This document shows, one piece after another, positions 33,832 to 44,983 of a stretch of 64,000 nt of DNA. Position 1 is the first letter of the stretch; the number at the start of each line of letters is the position of its first letter. Below the pieces are notes generated by a model, which was given only the letters and a program-made list of their open reading frames with translations, did not search any database and was not told the origin of the DNA. The DNA comes from Theropithecus gelada. Its lineage: Eukaryota; Chordata; Mammalia; Primates; Cercopithecidae. The stretch covers positions 62,740,178 through 62,804,177 of the forward strand of contig NC_037668.1 in assembly GCF_003255815.1 (NCBI RefSeq), in the 5' to 3' direction. The translations under genes were made by a program, and so were the position numbers.

Positions 33832-34120
33832 TTTTTTTGAGACAGTTTCGCTCTTGTTGCCCAGGCTGGAGTGCAGTGGTGTGATCTCGGCTCACTGCAA
33901 CCACTGCCTCCCAGGTTCAAGCGATTCTCCTGCCTCAGCTTCCCAAGTAGCTGGGATGACAGGCGCATACCACCACGCCCAACTAATTTTTGTATTTTTA
34001 GTAGAGATGGGGTTTCATCATGTTGGCCAGACTGGTCTTGAACTCCTGACCTCAGGTGATCCGCCCGCCTGGGCCTCGCAAAGTGCTGGAATTATGGCAT
34101 GAGACACCATGCCTGGCCAG
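33832..34120 (-). repeat. Alu
   Basis: Antisense; forms an inverted pair with the AluY at 33309. Confidence 0.9.
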
Positions 34121-34389
34121 AAAAGTTTAAATAACAAAAAAAATGTGTTATTCAAAGATTTGAAAGAATCAAATGGTGTATATATCTAGGCCTGGAATTT
34201 TTTTTTTTAAGGCTATTTCTCTGGCACTTTTCTCCAGCTGTTTCTCCTTTACCCTCTCATCAATTTTGAAAACTTATACTTTTTCTAGGAGAACATCTGT
34301 TTCATTGAGGCTTTCTTTCAAATGCATTTGCCTAGAGTTGTAGAAAAAATTCTCTTAGTATCTTCTATATACCTGTTTTACTTTCTTTC

Positions 34390-34692
34390 TTTTTTTTTTT
34401 TTTTTATAGATGGAGTCTCCCTCTGTTGCCCAGGCTGGAGTGTACGGTGGCGCAATATCAGCTCACTGCAACCTCCACCTCCCGGGTTCAAACGATTCTC
34501 CTGCCTCAGCCTCCAAGTAAATGGGATTACAGGTGCCCATCACCATACTTGGCTCATTTTTTTGTATTTTTAGTAGAGATGGGGTTTAACCATGTTGGCC
34601 AGGCTGGTCTCGAACTCCTGACCTCAAGTGATCCACCCACCTTAGCCTCCCAAAGTGCTGGGATTACAGGCATAAGCCACCATGCCCAGCCC
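34390..34692 (-). repeat. Alu
   Basis: Antisense; inverted pair with the copy at 34730. Confidence 0.9.
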
Positions 34693-34729
34693 TAATTAAC
34701 TGATTTCCACCTTAAGAAAGAGAAAACAG

Positions 34730-35326
34730 GCCTGGCGCAGTGGCTCACACCTGTAATCACAGCACTTTGGGAGGCCGAGTCAGGCGGATCACTTGAGGTT
34801 GGGAGTTCGAGCCCAGCCTGACCAACATGGAGAAACCCCGTCTCTACTAAAAATACAAAATTAGCCAGGCATGATGGCACATGCCTGTAATCCCAGCTAC
34901 TCAGGAGGCTGAGGCAGGAGAACAGCTTAAACCCCGGAGACTGTGGTTGCGGTGAGCCAAGATCGTGCCATTGCACTCCAGCCTGGGCGACAAAAGCGAA
35001 ACTCTCAAAAAAAGGAAAAAATAAATAAAATAGGCTGGGCATGGTGGCTCATGTCTGTAATCCCAACCCTGGGAGGCCAAGGCAGGCGGATCACGAAGTC
35101 AAGAGTTCAAGACCAGCCTGGCCAACATAGTGAAACCCCATCTCTATTAAAAATACAAAAAAATGAGCCGGGCATGGTGGTGGGTGCCTGTAATTCCAGC
35201 TACTCAGGAGACTGAGGCAGGAGACTCACTTGAACCCAGGAGGCAGAGGTTGCAGTGAGCCAAGATCGCGCCATTGCACTCCAGCCTGGGCAATGAGTGA
35301 AACTCTGTCTCAAAAAAAAAGAAAAG
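34730..35326 (+). repeat. two + strand Alus
   Basis: 34730-35020 and 35033-35326. Confidence 0.9.
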
Positions 35327-35599
35327 AAAATAGAAGACAGTTAACTCTAGTATTGAATGCTTATTGCATATATTTTCAGTCTTTTAATGGAAGTGCTTTA
35401 GATTATGAACTTTCCTCTAAAGTCACCTTGGTCAACCATGTGTGTTTTTCATCATTTTCCAGCTGTTTTTAGTTGTAGTTTCTACCTTGTCATAAAATCA
35501 AGAGGTTGGTGTTCTTATTTTCATTTTCAAGTGTTTTCTACTCTCTGTAGTCTATTATAAAGCCAATAATGTAAAAAAATAAACTTAAGTGTGACAGCT

Positions 35600-35826
35600 A
35601 TCTTTGTTGAATGCCTATTAGCCTATTAAGTAACCTAGTACTTCCCTCAGTGTTTTACATATGTTATTTCATTTAGTTCTCACAACAACCTATTATTTTA
35701 CAGAGGAAACTAAAAAAAACAGACATTATGGATTATACAACTAATACGGGGGAAACTAGGATTTGTACCCAGGTAGCCTGACTCCAAAGCCCATCCTATC
35801 AATCACCATGCTGTACTACCTCTTAG
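35600..35826 (+). repeat. MIR SINE
   Basis: Near full-length MIR with the core cagaggaaact, the block tttgtacccaggtagcctga, and the end caccatgctgtactacctc. Confidence 0.8.
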
Positions 35827-35892
35827 ACAACCATTATCACTTATAAATATTCCTAAATAAAAGATTACCAGAAGTCCATTAAAAAATAGATG

Positions 35893-36192
35893 GCTGGGCA
35901 TGGTGGCTCACACCTGTCATCCCAATATTTTGGGAGGCCAAGGCGGGTGGATCACCTGAAGCCATGAGTTCAAGACCAGTCTGACCAATATGGTGAGACC
36001 CCATCTCTACTAAAAATACAAAAAAATGAGCCAGGCGTGGTGGTGCACACCTGTATTCCCAGCTACTTGGGAGGCTGAGACAGGGGAACTGCTTGAACCT
36101 GACAGGCAGAGGTTGCAGTGAGTCACGATTGCACCATTGCACTCCAGCCTAGGTGACAGAGCGAGACTCTGGCGCAGAAAAAAATTTTAAAA
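35893..36192 (+). repeat. Alu
   Basis: + strand, 70 bp after a MIR. Confidence 0.9.
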
Positions 36193-36382
36193 AAAGTAGA
36201 TGTCAGAAATAGTTGTGTCATTTGTTAATCTCCCCAAATCCCTTCATAAAAACAGCAACTAGGAGACTTAAAGCAGAAATCCATGCACGGCATCTACTGC
36301 TAATCTTTGTGACAAGGTATCCACAATTCCAAAATATGATCAGATAGTGACAAACTCAAAAGCAGCTATAAGATCTGCTTGG

Positions 36383-36642
36383 GGGAGGCCGAGACGGGCG
36401 GATCACGAGGTCAGGAGATCGAGACCATCCTGGCTAACACGGTGAAACCCCGTCTCTATTAAGAAATACAAAAAACTAGCCGGGCGAGGTGGCAGGCGCC
36501 TGTAGTCCCAGCTACTCGGGAGGCTGAGGCCGGAGAATGGCGTNNNNNNNNNNNNNNNNNNNNNNNNNNNNNNNNNNNNNNNNNNNNNNNNNNNNNNNNN
36601 NNNNNNNNNNNNNNNNNNNNNNNNNNNNNNNNNNNNNNNNNN

Positions 36643-36674
<32 letters not shown>

Positions 36675-36988
36675 TCTGCTTGGGGCCGGGCGCGGTGGCT
36701 CAAGCCTGTAATCCCAGCACTTTGGGAGGCCGAGATGGGCGGATCACGAGGTCAGGAGATCAAGACCATCCTGGCTAACACGGTGAAACCCCGTCTCTAC
36801 TAAAAAATACAAAAAACTAGCCGGGCGAGGTGGCGGGCGCCTGTAGTCCCAGCTACTCGGGAGGCTGAGGCAGGAGAATGGCGTAAACCCGGAAGGCAGA
36901 GCTTGCAGTGAGCTGAGATCCCGCCACTGCACTCCAGCCTGGGCGACAGAGCCAGACTCCGTCTCAAAAAAAAAAAAAAAAAAAAAAA
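36383..36988 (+). repeat. two AluY copies at one target site, gap inside the first
   Basis: A 5'-truncated AluY (36383 to the A run ending at 36671, gap 36544-36642) and a full AluY (36685-36988). agatctgcttggg, or atctgcttggg, borders each copy. Confidence 0.85.
36544..36642. other. assembly gap (N)
   Basis: Run of N inside the right part of an AluY. Confidence 1.
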
Positions 36989-37127
36989 AATCTGCTTGGG
37001 ACATCTGTGTAGAAAGCCATGGAGGAAAGGCAGTGGGACATCTGATGGCCTTAAGAATAGGAGAGCCCCCAAGTCAACATGTTTTCACTGGAAAGCATGG
37101 TAGGCCAAAAATAAAATTTTAAAAATT

Positions 37128-37430
37128 GGAACCAGGTGTGGTAGCTCACACCTGTAATCCCAGCTCTTTGGGAGGCAGAGGCAGGTGGATCACCTGAGGT
37201 CAGGAGTTCGAGACCAGCCAGGCCAACATGGTGAAACCCCATCTCTACTAATACAAAAATGAGCCAGAGGTGGTGGTGGCAGGCGCGTGTAATCCGAGTT
37301 ACTCAGGAGGCTGAGGCAGGAGAATCTCTTGAACCCAGGAGGTGGAGGTTGCAGTGAGCCGAGATCCTGCCACTGCACTCCAGCCTGGGCGACAGAACGA
37401 ACGAGACTTCCATCTCAAAAAAAAAAAAAA
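37128..37430 (+). repeat. Alu
   Basis: + strand full length. Confidence 0.9.
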
Positions 37431-37917
37431 ATCTAGCAACAGCCGAAACACGGAAAGTTTCTATCGACTCCAATTTGCCCGTGAGTTTGGGGACAGTGCT
37501 AAGTTCTGAAGATGTTGTAGTGGTCTAGGTTCTCATGAACTCTTGAAACTAACAAATTTGAGCTTCATTCCAAAACAAAACTCCTCTGAGGTTGTAGACT
37601 CCAAATTGAGCAGGACAGTGACAGTAAGAGGTAAAGGAAAGAAAAGGTACAGACAGAAGTGAGAGAGAAGCAGAGGAAACATCTCAAAGTATTAGGCTAT
37701 TTTAGTCACTTTGTGAAAATAATAGAACTTCATGAGCCTTGAGGCTAGAAAAGCTATTCTGGCCCGTCTCTCCCAATAAGTACAGGAAAATGCATTTCAC
37801 ATGAAAGTGAGCAACAAAAAAGGATTATGAAATATAATACAAAATTGCATAGAAAACAGCAAAGTAAATCCCTACCAAACAGGTGAAAATTAACATGATG
37901 TTTCGAAACAAGCTAAA

Positions 37918-38132
37918 AGAGCCTGGGCAACATAGTGAGACCCCGTCTCTGCAAAAAATAAAAAAAGTAGCTGGACATGGTGGCTCACACCTGCAGTTCC
38001 AGCTACTTGGGAGGCAAAAGTGGGAGGATTGCCTGAGCCCAGGAGGTCGAGGCTGTAGTGAGCTGTGACTGTACCACTGCACTGCAGCCTGGATGACAGA
38101 GTAAGACACTGTCTCAATAAATAAATATTTTA
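37918..38132 (+). repeat. 5'-truncated Alu
   Basis: + strand, immediately before the EFCAB14 retrocopy. Confidence 0.85.
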
Positions 38133-38138
38133 AAAATA

Positions 38139-39599
38139 GGGGGCGGGGGCGATGGCCCCGGTCTGGAGCTAGCAGCCGCCACCGCCAACAACAACAACGT
38201 ATAGGGAGTAGCGGCGGCCGGAGACGGAGCAGGGGCCAGAGTTGCGGCTAGCGTGGGGCCTGCACGTATGAGTGGCCGAGAGTTGCCCCTCCCGGAGACC
38301 TCAAACTCCAGGCGGAAGCGTTATTGGTGGGCTGAGCAGCCGTCGCCCACGGCGCGGCGCCCCCCAGGCCCAGACCGCGGGGCGGAGGTCTAGCAGGCGC
38401 GGGACTGGCTTCTCTCAGAGCGAGCCCTTAGAGCCCGGCTCGAGATCTTCCTCGGCCTCCGGCCCCCTTCACTTTCAGGCCAGAGGCCAGAGAACGGTGA
38501 TCATCACACACCCCGTCCGGCTTCCTGGCCTGGGCATTTTCTCCGCGGCCAAGCAGTGTTGGGGTTGTAGCCGCTGGGAGCTCCCTCCTGCCGCCACCTC
38601 TCCTGCTAGGAAGGGACTGACGCGTTCCCACCTTCTTGCTCTACACCTCCCCACTCTTCCCACTCAAGAATAAGTTTCTCTTCCCTCTCCATTGAAAACT
38701 CTGCCCCGGAGGTCCAAAACATCTATTTTGTGTGCCCTTCCCCAGCTCTTGGAGCAGCACCCTTAGAAGTATTGCCTACTTATCAGGGCTGAGAACCCTT
38801 CACTTTTGACTTGGCTTTTTTCCCGCTTTGGGAGATAAAGGTCCCTTTCCATCCTCTTTACTAACGCTCTGCGCCCAAGGCCTTATCCTTTGGGGTCATC
38901 AGCTCCTTGGCCATTTCTATGTGTCTTCCCCCATCCAGCTTCCTCTGGGCTTCAATCTCCAGTCCCTGGCGGATCCGGTCAGTCCCACCCCTAGGTGGGA
39001 GTGACCAGGGGCCTCTGGCCCAGGATCCCCAACCCTGGAAGGCAGCTGCCAAGGCAGGAAGAGAATGGGGCATCCGATGCGCACCTGGCAGCTCAGGAGT
39101 CGGGGCTACACTTACCCCACACAAGAAAATGAAAATGCCCAAAGAGCTCAATGCATTGATTGGTTTGGCTGGGGACAGCCAGAGAAAGAAGCCCAAGAAA
39201 GGTCCAAGCAGTCATCGCCCTGAGCCTCCTGACTCAGACTCTGAGTCCAGCTCCCAGGAGGAAGAGGAATTCGGAGTGGTTGGAAATGGCTCTCGCTTTG
39301 CCAAGGGAGGCTATTTACGATGCTGCAAGATCTGTTATCTGCTCTGTGGTTCTCTCATCCTCGCTGCCTGTGTTGTGGCCTATGTTGGCTTGGTGTGGAT
39401 GCAGGTTGCTCTCAAGGAGGATCTGGATGCCCTCAAGGAAAAATTTCGAACAATGGAATCTAATCAGAAAAACTCATTCCAAGAAATCCCCAAAATTAAT
39501 GAAAAACTACTCAGCAAGCAAAAACAACTTGAGAAGATAGGATCTGGAGACATGAGTTTGAACAAAGTCTGAATAAACATCACAGAAATGAATAAGCAG
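38139..39599 (+). pseudogene. EFCAB14: EFCAB14 processed retrocopy, truncated by TGA
   Basis: A GC-rich leader (38139-39128) is followed by ATG at 39129 and 147 codons beginning MKMPKELNALIGLAGDS. I recognise the N-terminus of EFCAB14 (EF-hand calcium-binding domain protein 14): a Lys-rich start, an acidic SESSSQEEEE stretch, a transmembrane segment (about residues 75-98, LILAACVVAYVGLVWMQV) and the start of the coiled coil (LKEDLDALKEKFRTMES). The frame ends at TGA 39570-39572, where EFCAB14 has Trp. The original frame continues nine codons past it (INITEMNKQ) and homology then stops at 39599. The EF hands and most of the coiled coil are absent. Lack of introns, the abrupt start after an Alu and the nonsense codon indicate a dead retrocopy. 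The leader being EFCAB14 5' UTR is inferred. Confidence 0.8.
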
Positions 39600-39624
39600 T
39601 GCAGGGTCGGGTCATGAGTGGCCA

Positions 39625-39905
39625 GAGCCTATCCTGGCAGCTTAGAGTGCAAAGTGGGAACCTACCCTGGACAGGACGCCATCCCATCGCAGGGCTTACT
39701 CATACACACTCTCACACTCAGACTGGGACTATTTACACATGCCAACTAACCAAACATGCACAGCTTTGTGATGTGGGAGTACCCGGAGAAAACCCACACA
39801 AACATGGGAGAACATGCAAACAGACAGTGGCCCCAGCCAGGAGTCAGATTTTTTTCTCATCAATGTTATAACCAAATGATGTTGAATAAAACATTATTCA
39901 AAGAC
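39625..39905 (+). repeat. interspersed repeat with vertebrate L2/CR1-like tail motif, family not named
   Basis: The block contains gtacccggagaaaaccca, gggagaacatgcaaac and gacaggacgccatccca. These word groups recur in many vertebrate repeat tails. A palindrome-like stretch follows (ttataaccaaatgatgttga). I recognise the sequence type but cannot name the family with certainty. It directly follows the EFCAB14 homology. Confidence 0.5.
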
Positions 39906-40229
39906 CTGCTGTAAATAGGAAAGTTTACTTCTGTCCTAGAGCTTCATCTATGAAACTGGAAGAGATTGCACTGAAACCCTTTCCGTTTCAGCATCAATAT
40001 GCCTTCAAAGATGCTAGGACTGACTTATGAAGCCAGCCTGATAACAGAGGACTTCTCTGCGAGCACAGGCCCAAAAGCATGGGTGGTGGGAAAGCAGAAA
40101 CTTGTGTTGTTTCCTAAGGGAGCTCAGCACTCTCTGAGTGGTTTTCTAAAATTAATGTTGCACATCTCTGATGGTCTGTTCAAGTCAGAGGCATCTGTCC
40201 TAAACCAAAATAGGTGGAAAAATAAAAGT

Positions 40230-40522
40230 AGCTGGGCACGGTGGCTCACGCCTGTAATCCCAGCACTTTGGGAGGCCAAGGCGGGCAGATCACCCAAGGT
40301 CGGGAGTTTGAGACCAGCCCGGCCAGCATGGCGAAACCCCCGTCTCTACTAAAACTAAAAAAAATTAGCCGGGTCTGGTGGCGTGCATCTGTAATCCCAG
40401 ATACTCCGAAGGCTGAGGCACCAGAATCGCTTGAACCCAACGGCAGAGGTTGGCAGTGAGCCAAGATCACGCCACTGCACTCCAGCCTGGGTGACAGAAC
40501 AAGACTCCATCTCAATAAAAAA
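40230..40522 (+). repeat. Alu
   Basis: + strand; target-like ataaaagtaa on both sides. Confidence 0.9.
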
Positions 40523-40616
40523 AATTAATTAAAACATAAAAGTAATATTTAACCATAAAAAATAATTTTTTAAAAAAAACTGGCCATTTCTCCATCTCAA
40601 AAGAATAAAAAATTCT

Positions 40617-41110
40617 TTTTTTTTTTTTTTTTTTTTTTTTTNNNNNNNNNNNNNNNNNNNNNNNNNNNNNNNNNNNNNNNNNNNNNNNNNNNNNNNNNNN
40701 NNNNNNNNNNNNNNNNNNNNNNNNNNNNNNNNNNNNNNNNNNNNNNNNNNNNNNNNNNNNNNNNNNNNNNNNNNNNNNNNNNNNNNNNNNNNNNNNNNNN
40801 NNNNNNNNNNNNNNNNNNNNNNNNNNNNNNNNNNNNNNNNNNNNNNNNNNNNNNNNNNNNNNNNNNNNNNNNNNNNNNNNNNNNNNNNNNNNNNNNNNNN
40901 NNNNNNNNNNNNNNNNNNNNNNNNNNNNNNNNNNNNNNNNNNNNNNNNNNNNNNNNNNNNNNNCCTCGCCCGGCTAGTTTTTTGTATTTTTTAGTAGAGA
41001 CGGGGTTTCACCGTGTTAGCCAGGATGGTCTCCATCTCCTGACCTCGTGATCCGCCCGTCTCGGCCTCCCAAAGTGCTGGGATTACAGGCTTGAGCCACC
41101 GCGCCCGGCC
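40617..41110 (-). repeat. AluY containing the second gap
   Basis: Only the tail (40617-40641) and the promoter-proximal part (40964-41110) are read. Confidence 0.9.
40642..40963. other. assembly gap (N)
   Basis: Run of N replacing most of an antisense AluY; the flanks are a T run and cctcgcccggctag. TSD aagaataaaaaattct lies on both sides (about 40599 and 41110). Confidence 1.
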
Positions 41111-41339
41111 AAGAATAAAAAATTCTAATTTTCCTTTTGATTTCTCCTTTATGAGTTATTTAAATGTATATTATATAATCTCCAAATTTGGGGGTATTTT
41201 CCAGGTATCTTGTTATTAATTTCTAATGTAATTCCATTGTAGTCAGAGAACATTCACTATATGATTTGAATCTTTTAAAATTTATGTTTATCACCAGACT
41301 TATTTTACAGTCCAGACTGTGGTCTATCTTAGTAAATTT

Positions 41340-41647
41340 TTCTTTTTTTTTTTTTTTTTTTTTTTTGAGACGGAGTCTCGCTCTGTCACCCAGGCTGGAG
41401 TGCAGTGGCCGGATCTCAGCTCACTGCAAGCTCCGCCTCCCGGGTTCACGCCATTCTCCGGCCTCAGCCTCCCGAGTAGCTGGGACTACAGGCGCCCGCC
41501 ACTCGCCCGGCTAGTTTTTTGTATTTTTTAGTAGAGACGGGGTTTCACCATGTTCGCCAGGATGGTCTCGATCTCCTGACCTCGTGATCCGCCCGTCTCG
41601 GCCTCCCAAAGTGCTGGGATTACAGGCTTGAGCCACCGCGCCCGGCC
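41340..41647 (-). repeat. AluY
   Basis: Antisense in L1; TSD ctatcttagtaaattttt. Confidence 0.95.
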
Positions 41648-41729
41648 CTATCTTAGTAAATTTTTCATCTGCCCTTAAAAATAACATGTGTTCTGTTGTT
41701 GTTAGGTAGAGTAGTCTATAAATATCAAT

Positions 41730-42186
41730 TAGGCCAGCATAGTGGCTCATGCCTATAATCTGCATGATTTGGGAGGCTAAGGCTGGAAAAATCACTTGAG
41801 GCTAGGAGTTCGAGTCCAACCTGAGCAATATAGTGAGACCCTCTCTACCAAAAAGCAAGCAAACAAACAAAAACAAGCTTAACTGGACATGGTGGCATGC
41901 ACTTATAGTCCTAGCTACTTGGCAGTCTGAGCTGGGAGGATCATTTGAGCCCAGCAGTTTGAGGTTACAGTGAACTATAATCGTATCACTGTGCTCCAGC
42001 CTGAGTGACAGTGGAAGACTCAGTCTCTAGAAAAAAAAATTAGGCCCAGCTAATTTTTGTATTTTTAGTAGAGATGGGATTTCACCATGTTGGCCAGGCT
42101 GGTCTTGAACTCCTTACCTCAGGTGATCCACCCAGCTCTGTTTCCCAAAGTGCTGGGATTACAGGCGTGAGCCACCGCACCCAGCC
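41730..42186. repeat. + strand Alu abutted by antisense partial Alu
   Basis: 41730-42040 plus; 42043-42186 antisense left-arm piece. Confidence 0.8.
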
Positions 42187-42429
42187 AAAAAAAAAGTTAT
42201 AAATAAATAAATATCAGATAAGGTTGGCTGATAGTGTTGCTCAATTTTCTTATTCCTTGCTGATTTTCTCAATAATTGCATAATATTGATTATGAAGGGA
42301 TACCAAATCTCCAAACTTAATTATGAACTTCTCTATTTTTCCTGCAGTTCTAGCAGTTTTGGCTTTGTGTATTTTGAATCTTTATTATTAAGTGTGCAGT
42401 GTTTAGAACAGGTATGTCTTTTTGTTTGT

Positions 42430-42733
42430 TTTTTGAGACGGAGTCTCATTCTGTCGCCAGGCTGCAGTGCAGTGGTGTGATCTCAGCTCACTGCAACCTC
42501 CGCTTCCCAGGTTCAAGCGATTCTCCTGCCTCAGCCTCCTGGGTAACTAGGATTACAATCACGAGCTACCATGCTCGGCTACTTTTTGTATTTTTAGCAG
42601 AGACAGAGATTTGCCATATTGGCCAGGCTGGTCTTGAACTCCTGACCTCAGGTTATCTGCCCACCTCGGCCTCCTAAAGTGCTAGGATTACAGGCATGAG
42701 CCACTACAACTGGCCTGCATTTTGTTTTGAAAG

Positions 42734-42764
<31 letters not shown>

Positions 42765-43047
42765 GAGACGGAGTCTCGCGCTGTGTCACCCAGGCTGGAG
42801 TGCAGTGGCGCGATCTCGGCTCACTGCAAGCTCCGCCTCCCAGGTTCACGCCATTCTCCTGCCTCAGCCTCCGAGTAGCTGGGACTACAGGCGCCCGCCA
42901 CCACGCCCGGCTAGTTTTTTGTATTTTTAGTAGAGACGGGGTTTCACCATGTTAGCCAGGATGGTCTCGATCTCCTGACCTCGTGATCCACCCGCCTCGG
43001 CCTCCCAAAGTGCTGGGATTACAGGCTTGAGCCACCGCGCCCGGCCC
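42430..43047 (-). repeat. Alu and AluY
   Basis: 42430-42715 older; 42737-43047 AluY with TSD ttgaaagatattttt. Confidence 0.9.
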
Positions 43048-43239
43048 CTTGAAAGATATTTTTGCTGGGTATAGAATTAGAGGTTAATAGTTTTTGGAAT
43101 TTTTTTTATTTCTTTCAGTACTTTAAAGGAGTTAACTACCTCTGCTTGCATTGTTTTCTTCAAGAACTTGGCTGTCATTCTTATCTTTATTCTCTACATG
43201 CTGTGTCTTTTTTCTCTGGCTGCTTTCCTATATCTTTTT

Positions 43240-43500
43240 TCTTTTTTTTCTTTTTTTTTTTTTTGAGATGGAGTTTTGCTCTTGTCGCCCAGGCTGGAGT
43301 GCAGTAGCACAATATTGGCTCACTGCAACCTCCGCCTCCCAGGTTCAAGCGATTATCCTGCCTCAGCCTCCCAAGTAGCTGGGATTACAGGCACCTGCCA
43401 CCACACCTGGCTAATTTTTGTATTTTTAATAGAGACGGGGGTTTCACCATGTTGGCCAGGCTGGTTTTGAACTCCTGACCTCAGGTGATCCATCTGGCTG
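43240..43500 (-). repeat. Alu lacking its last part
   Basis: Antisense, ends at ggtgatccat. Confidence 0.85.
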
Positions 43501-43782
43501 CTTTTAAAAAAAAAAAAAAATGTTACTTCCATTCACAGTATGTAAAAGAAGAAGTGAAATGCCCTGGGGAAGTAGATGCTTCAAATCTCCCTGTCCACTA
43601 GTTCCAGGGCCTGGGAAAGTTCTTTCTTTGTTTAAATCTCAGCTCTTCCTGTTGCCTATGATATTCCTTATTGTTCAGTCCTCCAAGGAGGCTGTAAAGC
43701 AGCTCTGTATCCCCTTTTCTTTGTTTAATATAATATCCTTTCAGAGATAAAATGACAATTCCATTTCCACCCAAACTGTTTT

Positions 43783-44068
43783 TGGAGACAGAGTCTTGCT
43801 TTGTCACCCAGGCTGGAGTACAGTGGTGTAATCTTGGCTTATTGCAACTTCTACCTCCCGGGCTCAAGCAATTCTCATGCCTCAGCCTCCCAAGTAGCTG
43901 GGACTGTAGGCTCATGTCACAATACCTGGCTAATTTCTGTATTTTTAGTAGAGACAGGATTTTGCCATGTTGCCCAGGTTGGTCTTGAAATCCTGACCTC
44001 AAGTGATGTACCCTGCTAGACCTCCCAAAGTGCTGGGATTACAGGCATGAGCCACTGCACTTGGCCAG
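43783..44068 (-). repeat. Alu
   Basis: Antisense full length. Confidence 0.9.
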
Positions 44069-44311
44069 AAAGCTTATTTTTAAAAGGTTGCGAAGTCTCA
44101 TGTCCTATAAAGAGAAAATAGAGGAGGAAGGGAGAAAAACAACAAACAAAGAACAATCCTGGAAAATCAATATAGGCCACAATACTCTGAAGTCAGTACA
44201 TCAGTAGGCAGGTATGAAAGTGGGTTATCTATGTAAATAGGTTGCTGTTATTTTCTTCTGAAATTTAAGTTGTCTAGCTTCAGTTCACAGGGCTTTAAGA
44301 AAGCACAGCTT

Positions 44312-44620
44312 AGGCCAGGCACAGTGGCTATCGTCTGTAATCCCAGCACTTTGGGAGGCTGAGGCGGGCGGATCACCTAAGGTTGGGAGTTCGAGACCAG
44401 CCTGACCAACATGGAGAAACTCCATCTCTACCAAAAATACAAAATTAGCTGGGCATGGTGGTGCATGCCTGTAATCCCAATTACTCGGGAGGCTGAGGCA
44501 GGAGAATCACTTGAACCTGGGAGGCGGAGGTTGCGGTGAGCCGAGATCGTGCCATTGCACTCCAGCCTGGGCAACAAGAGCAAAACTCTGTCTCAAAAAA
44601 AGAAAAGAAAAGAAAAGAAA
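44312..44620 (+). repeat. Alu
   Basis: + strand; TSD aagaaagcacagctta. Confidence 0.93.
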
Positions 44621-44917
44621 GCACAGCTTAATTTTCAGTGACTCCAAATTAGGGAAAATGGAGAAGAAGAAGGAGAAAAAAATTGAAAATATTATTTTGC
44701 AGGCTCGTAGCCAAGAAAATTAGAATTCAGTCCAAACTGTAGAAAAAAATAAAAATTGGTAAACATTAGGCAAGACTAGAATCTAACAACAGGTGTAGTA
44801 AAGTTTCTGAAACACAATTATTCTCTCTCCAGTTTCAGGACTGATTTGCTTTATTATACTTGGCCTGATTATTTGTATACACTGCAGCAAGAATAATAAT
44901 TATTTTTTTTTCCATAG

Positions 44918-44983
44918 GCTTTTAAAGTGGCTTTGATGGAACTTTGTTCAATAGAAGGAATCTCAGATAAGACTTTTTTAAAG
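44918..44983 (+). other. exon-like segment, unassigned
   Basis: 66 nt between a strong acceptor (t-rich tract, ccatag) and gtgagc donor, open in phase 0 (22 codons, starting AFKVALMELCSI). I do not recognise the product. Chance open frames of this length are common, so this is only a candidate. Confidence 0.2.

Larger units (their letters stand above)
41115..43235 (-). mobile_element. L1 ORF2 fragment broken by Alus
   Basis: The pieces 41115-41340, 41649-41730, 42200-42430, 42716-42735 and 43051-43235 form one colinear antisense L1 ORF2 segment (words such as gtaattccattgtagtcaga and ggttggctgatagtgttgct). Alus at 41340, 41730-42185, 42432 and 42735 interrupt it. Confidence 0.75.

Noticed and set aside
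38139..38660. CpG-rich block as the promoter of a new gene
   Set aside because: It is best explained as the copied 5' leader of the EFCAB14 retrocopy; promoter activity is possible but unsupported.
43531..43600. short frame after cattcacag as an exon
   Set aside because: 20 codons then TAG; too short and unsupported to call.
44103..44219. Lys/Glu-rich open frame (YKEKIEEEGRK) as an exon
   Set aside because: Purine-rich DNA gives such frames by chance, the acceptor is poor and the frame stops before the GT site.
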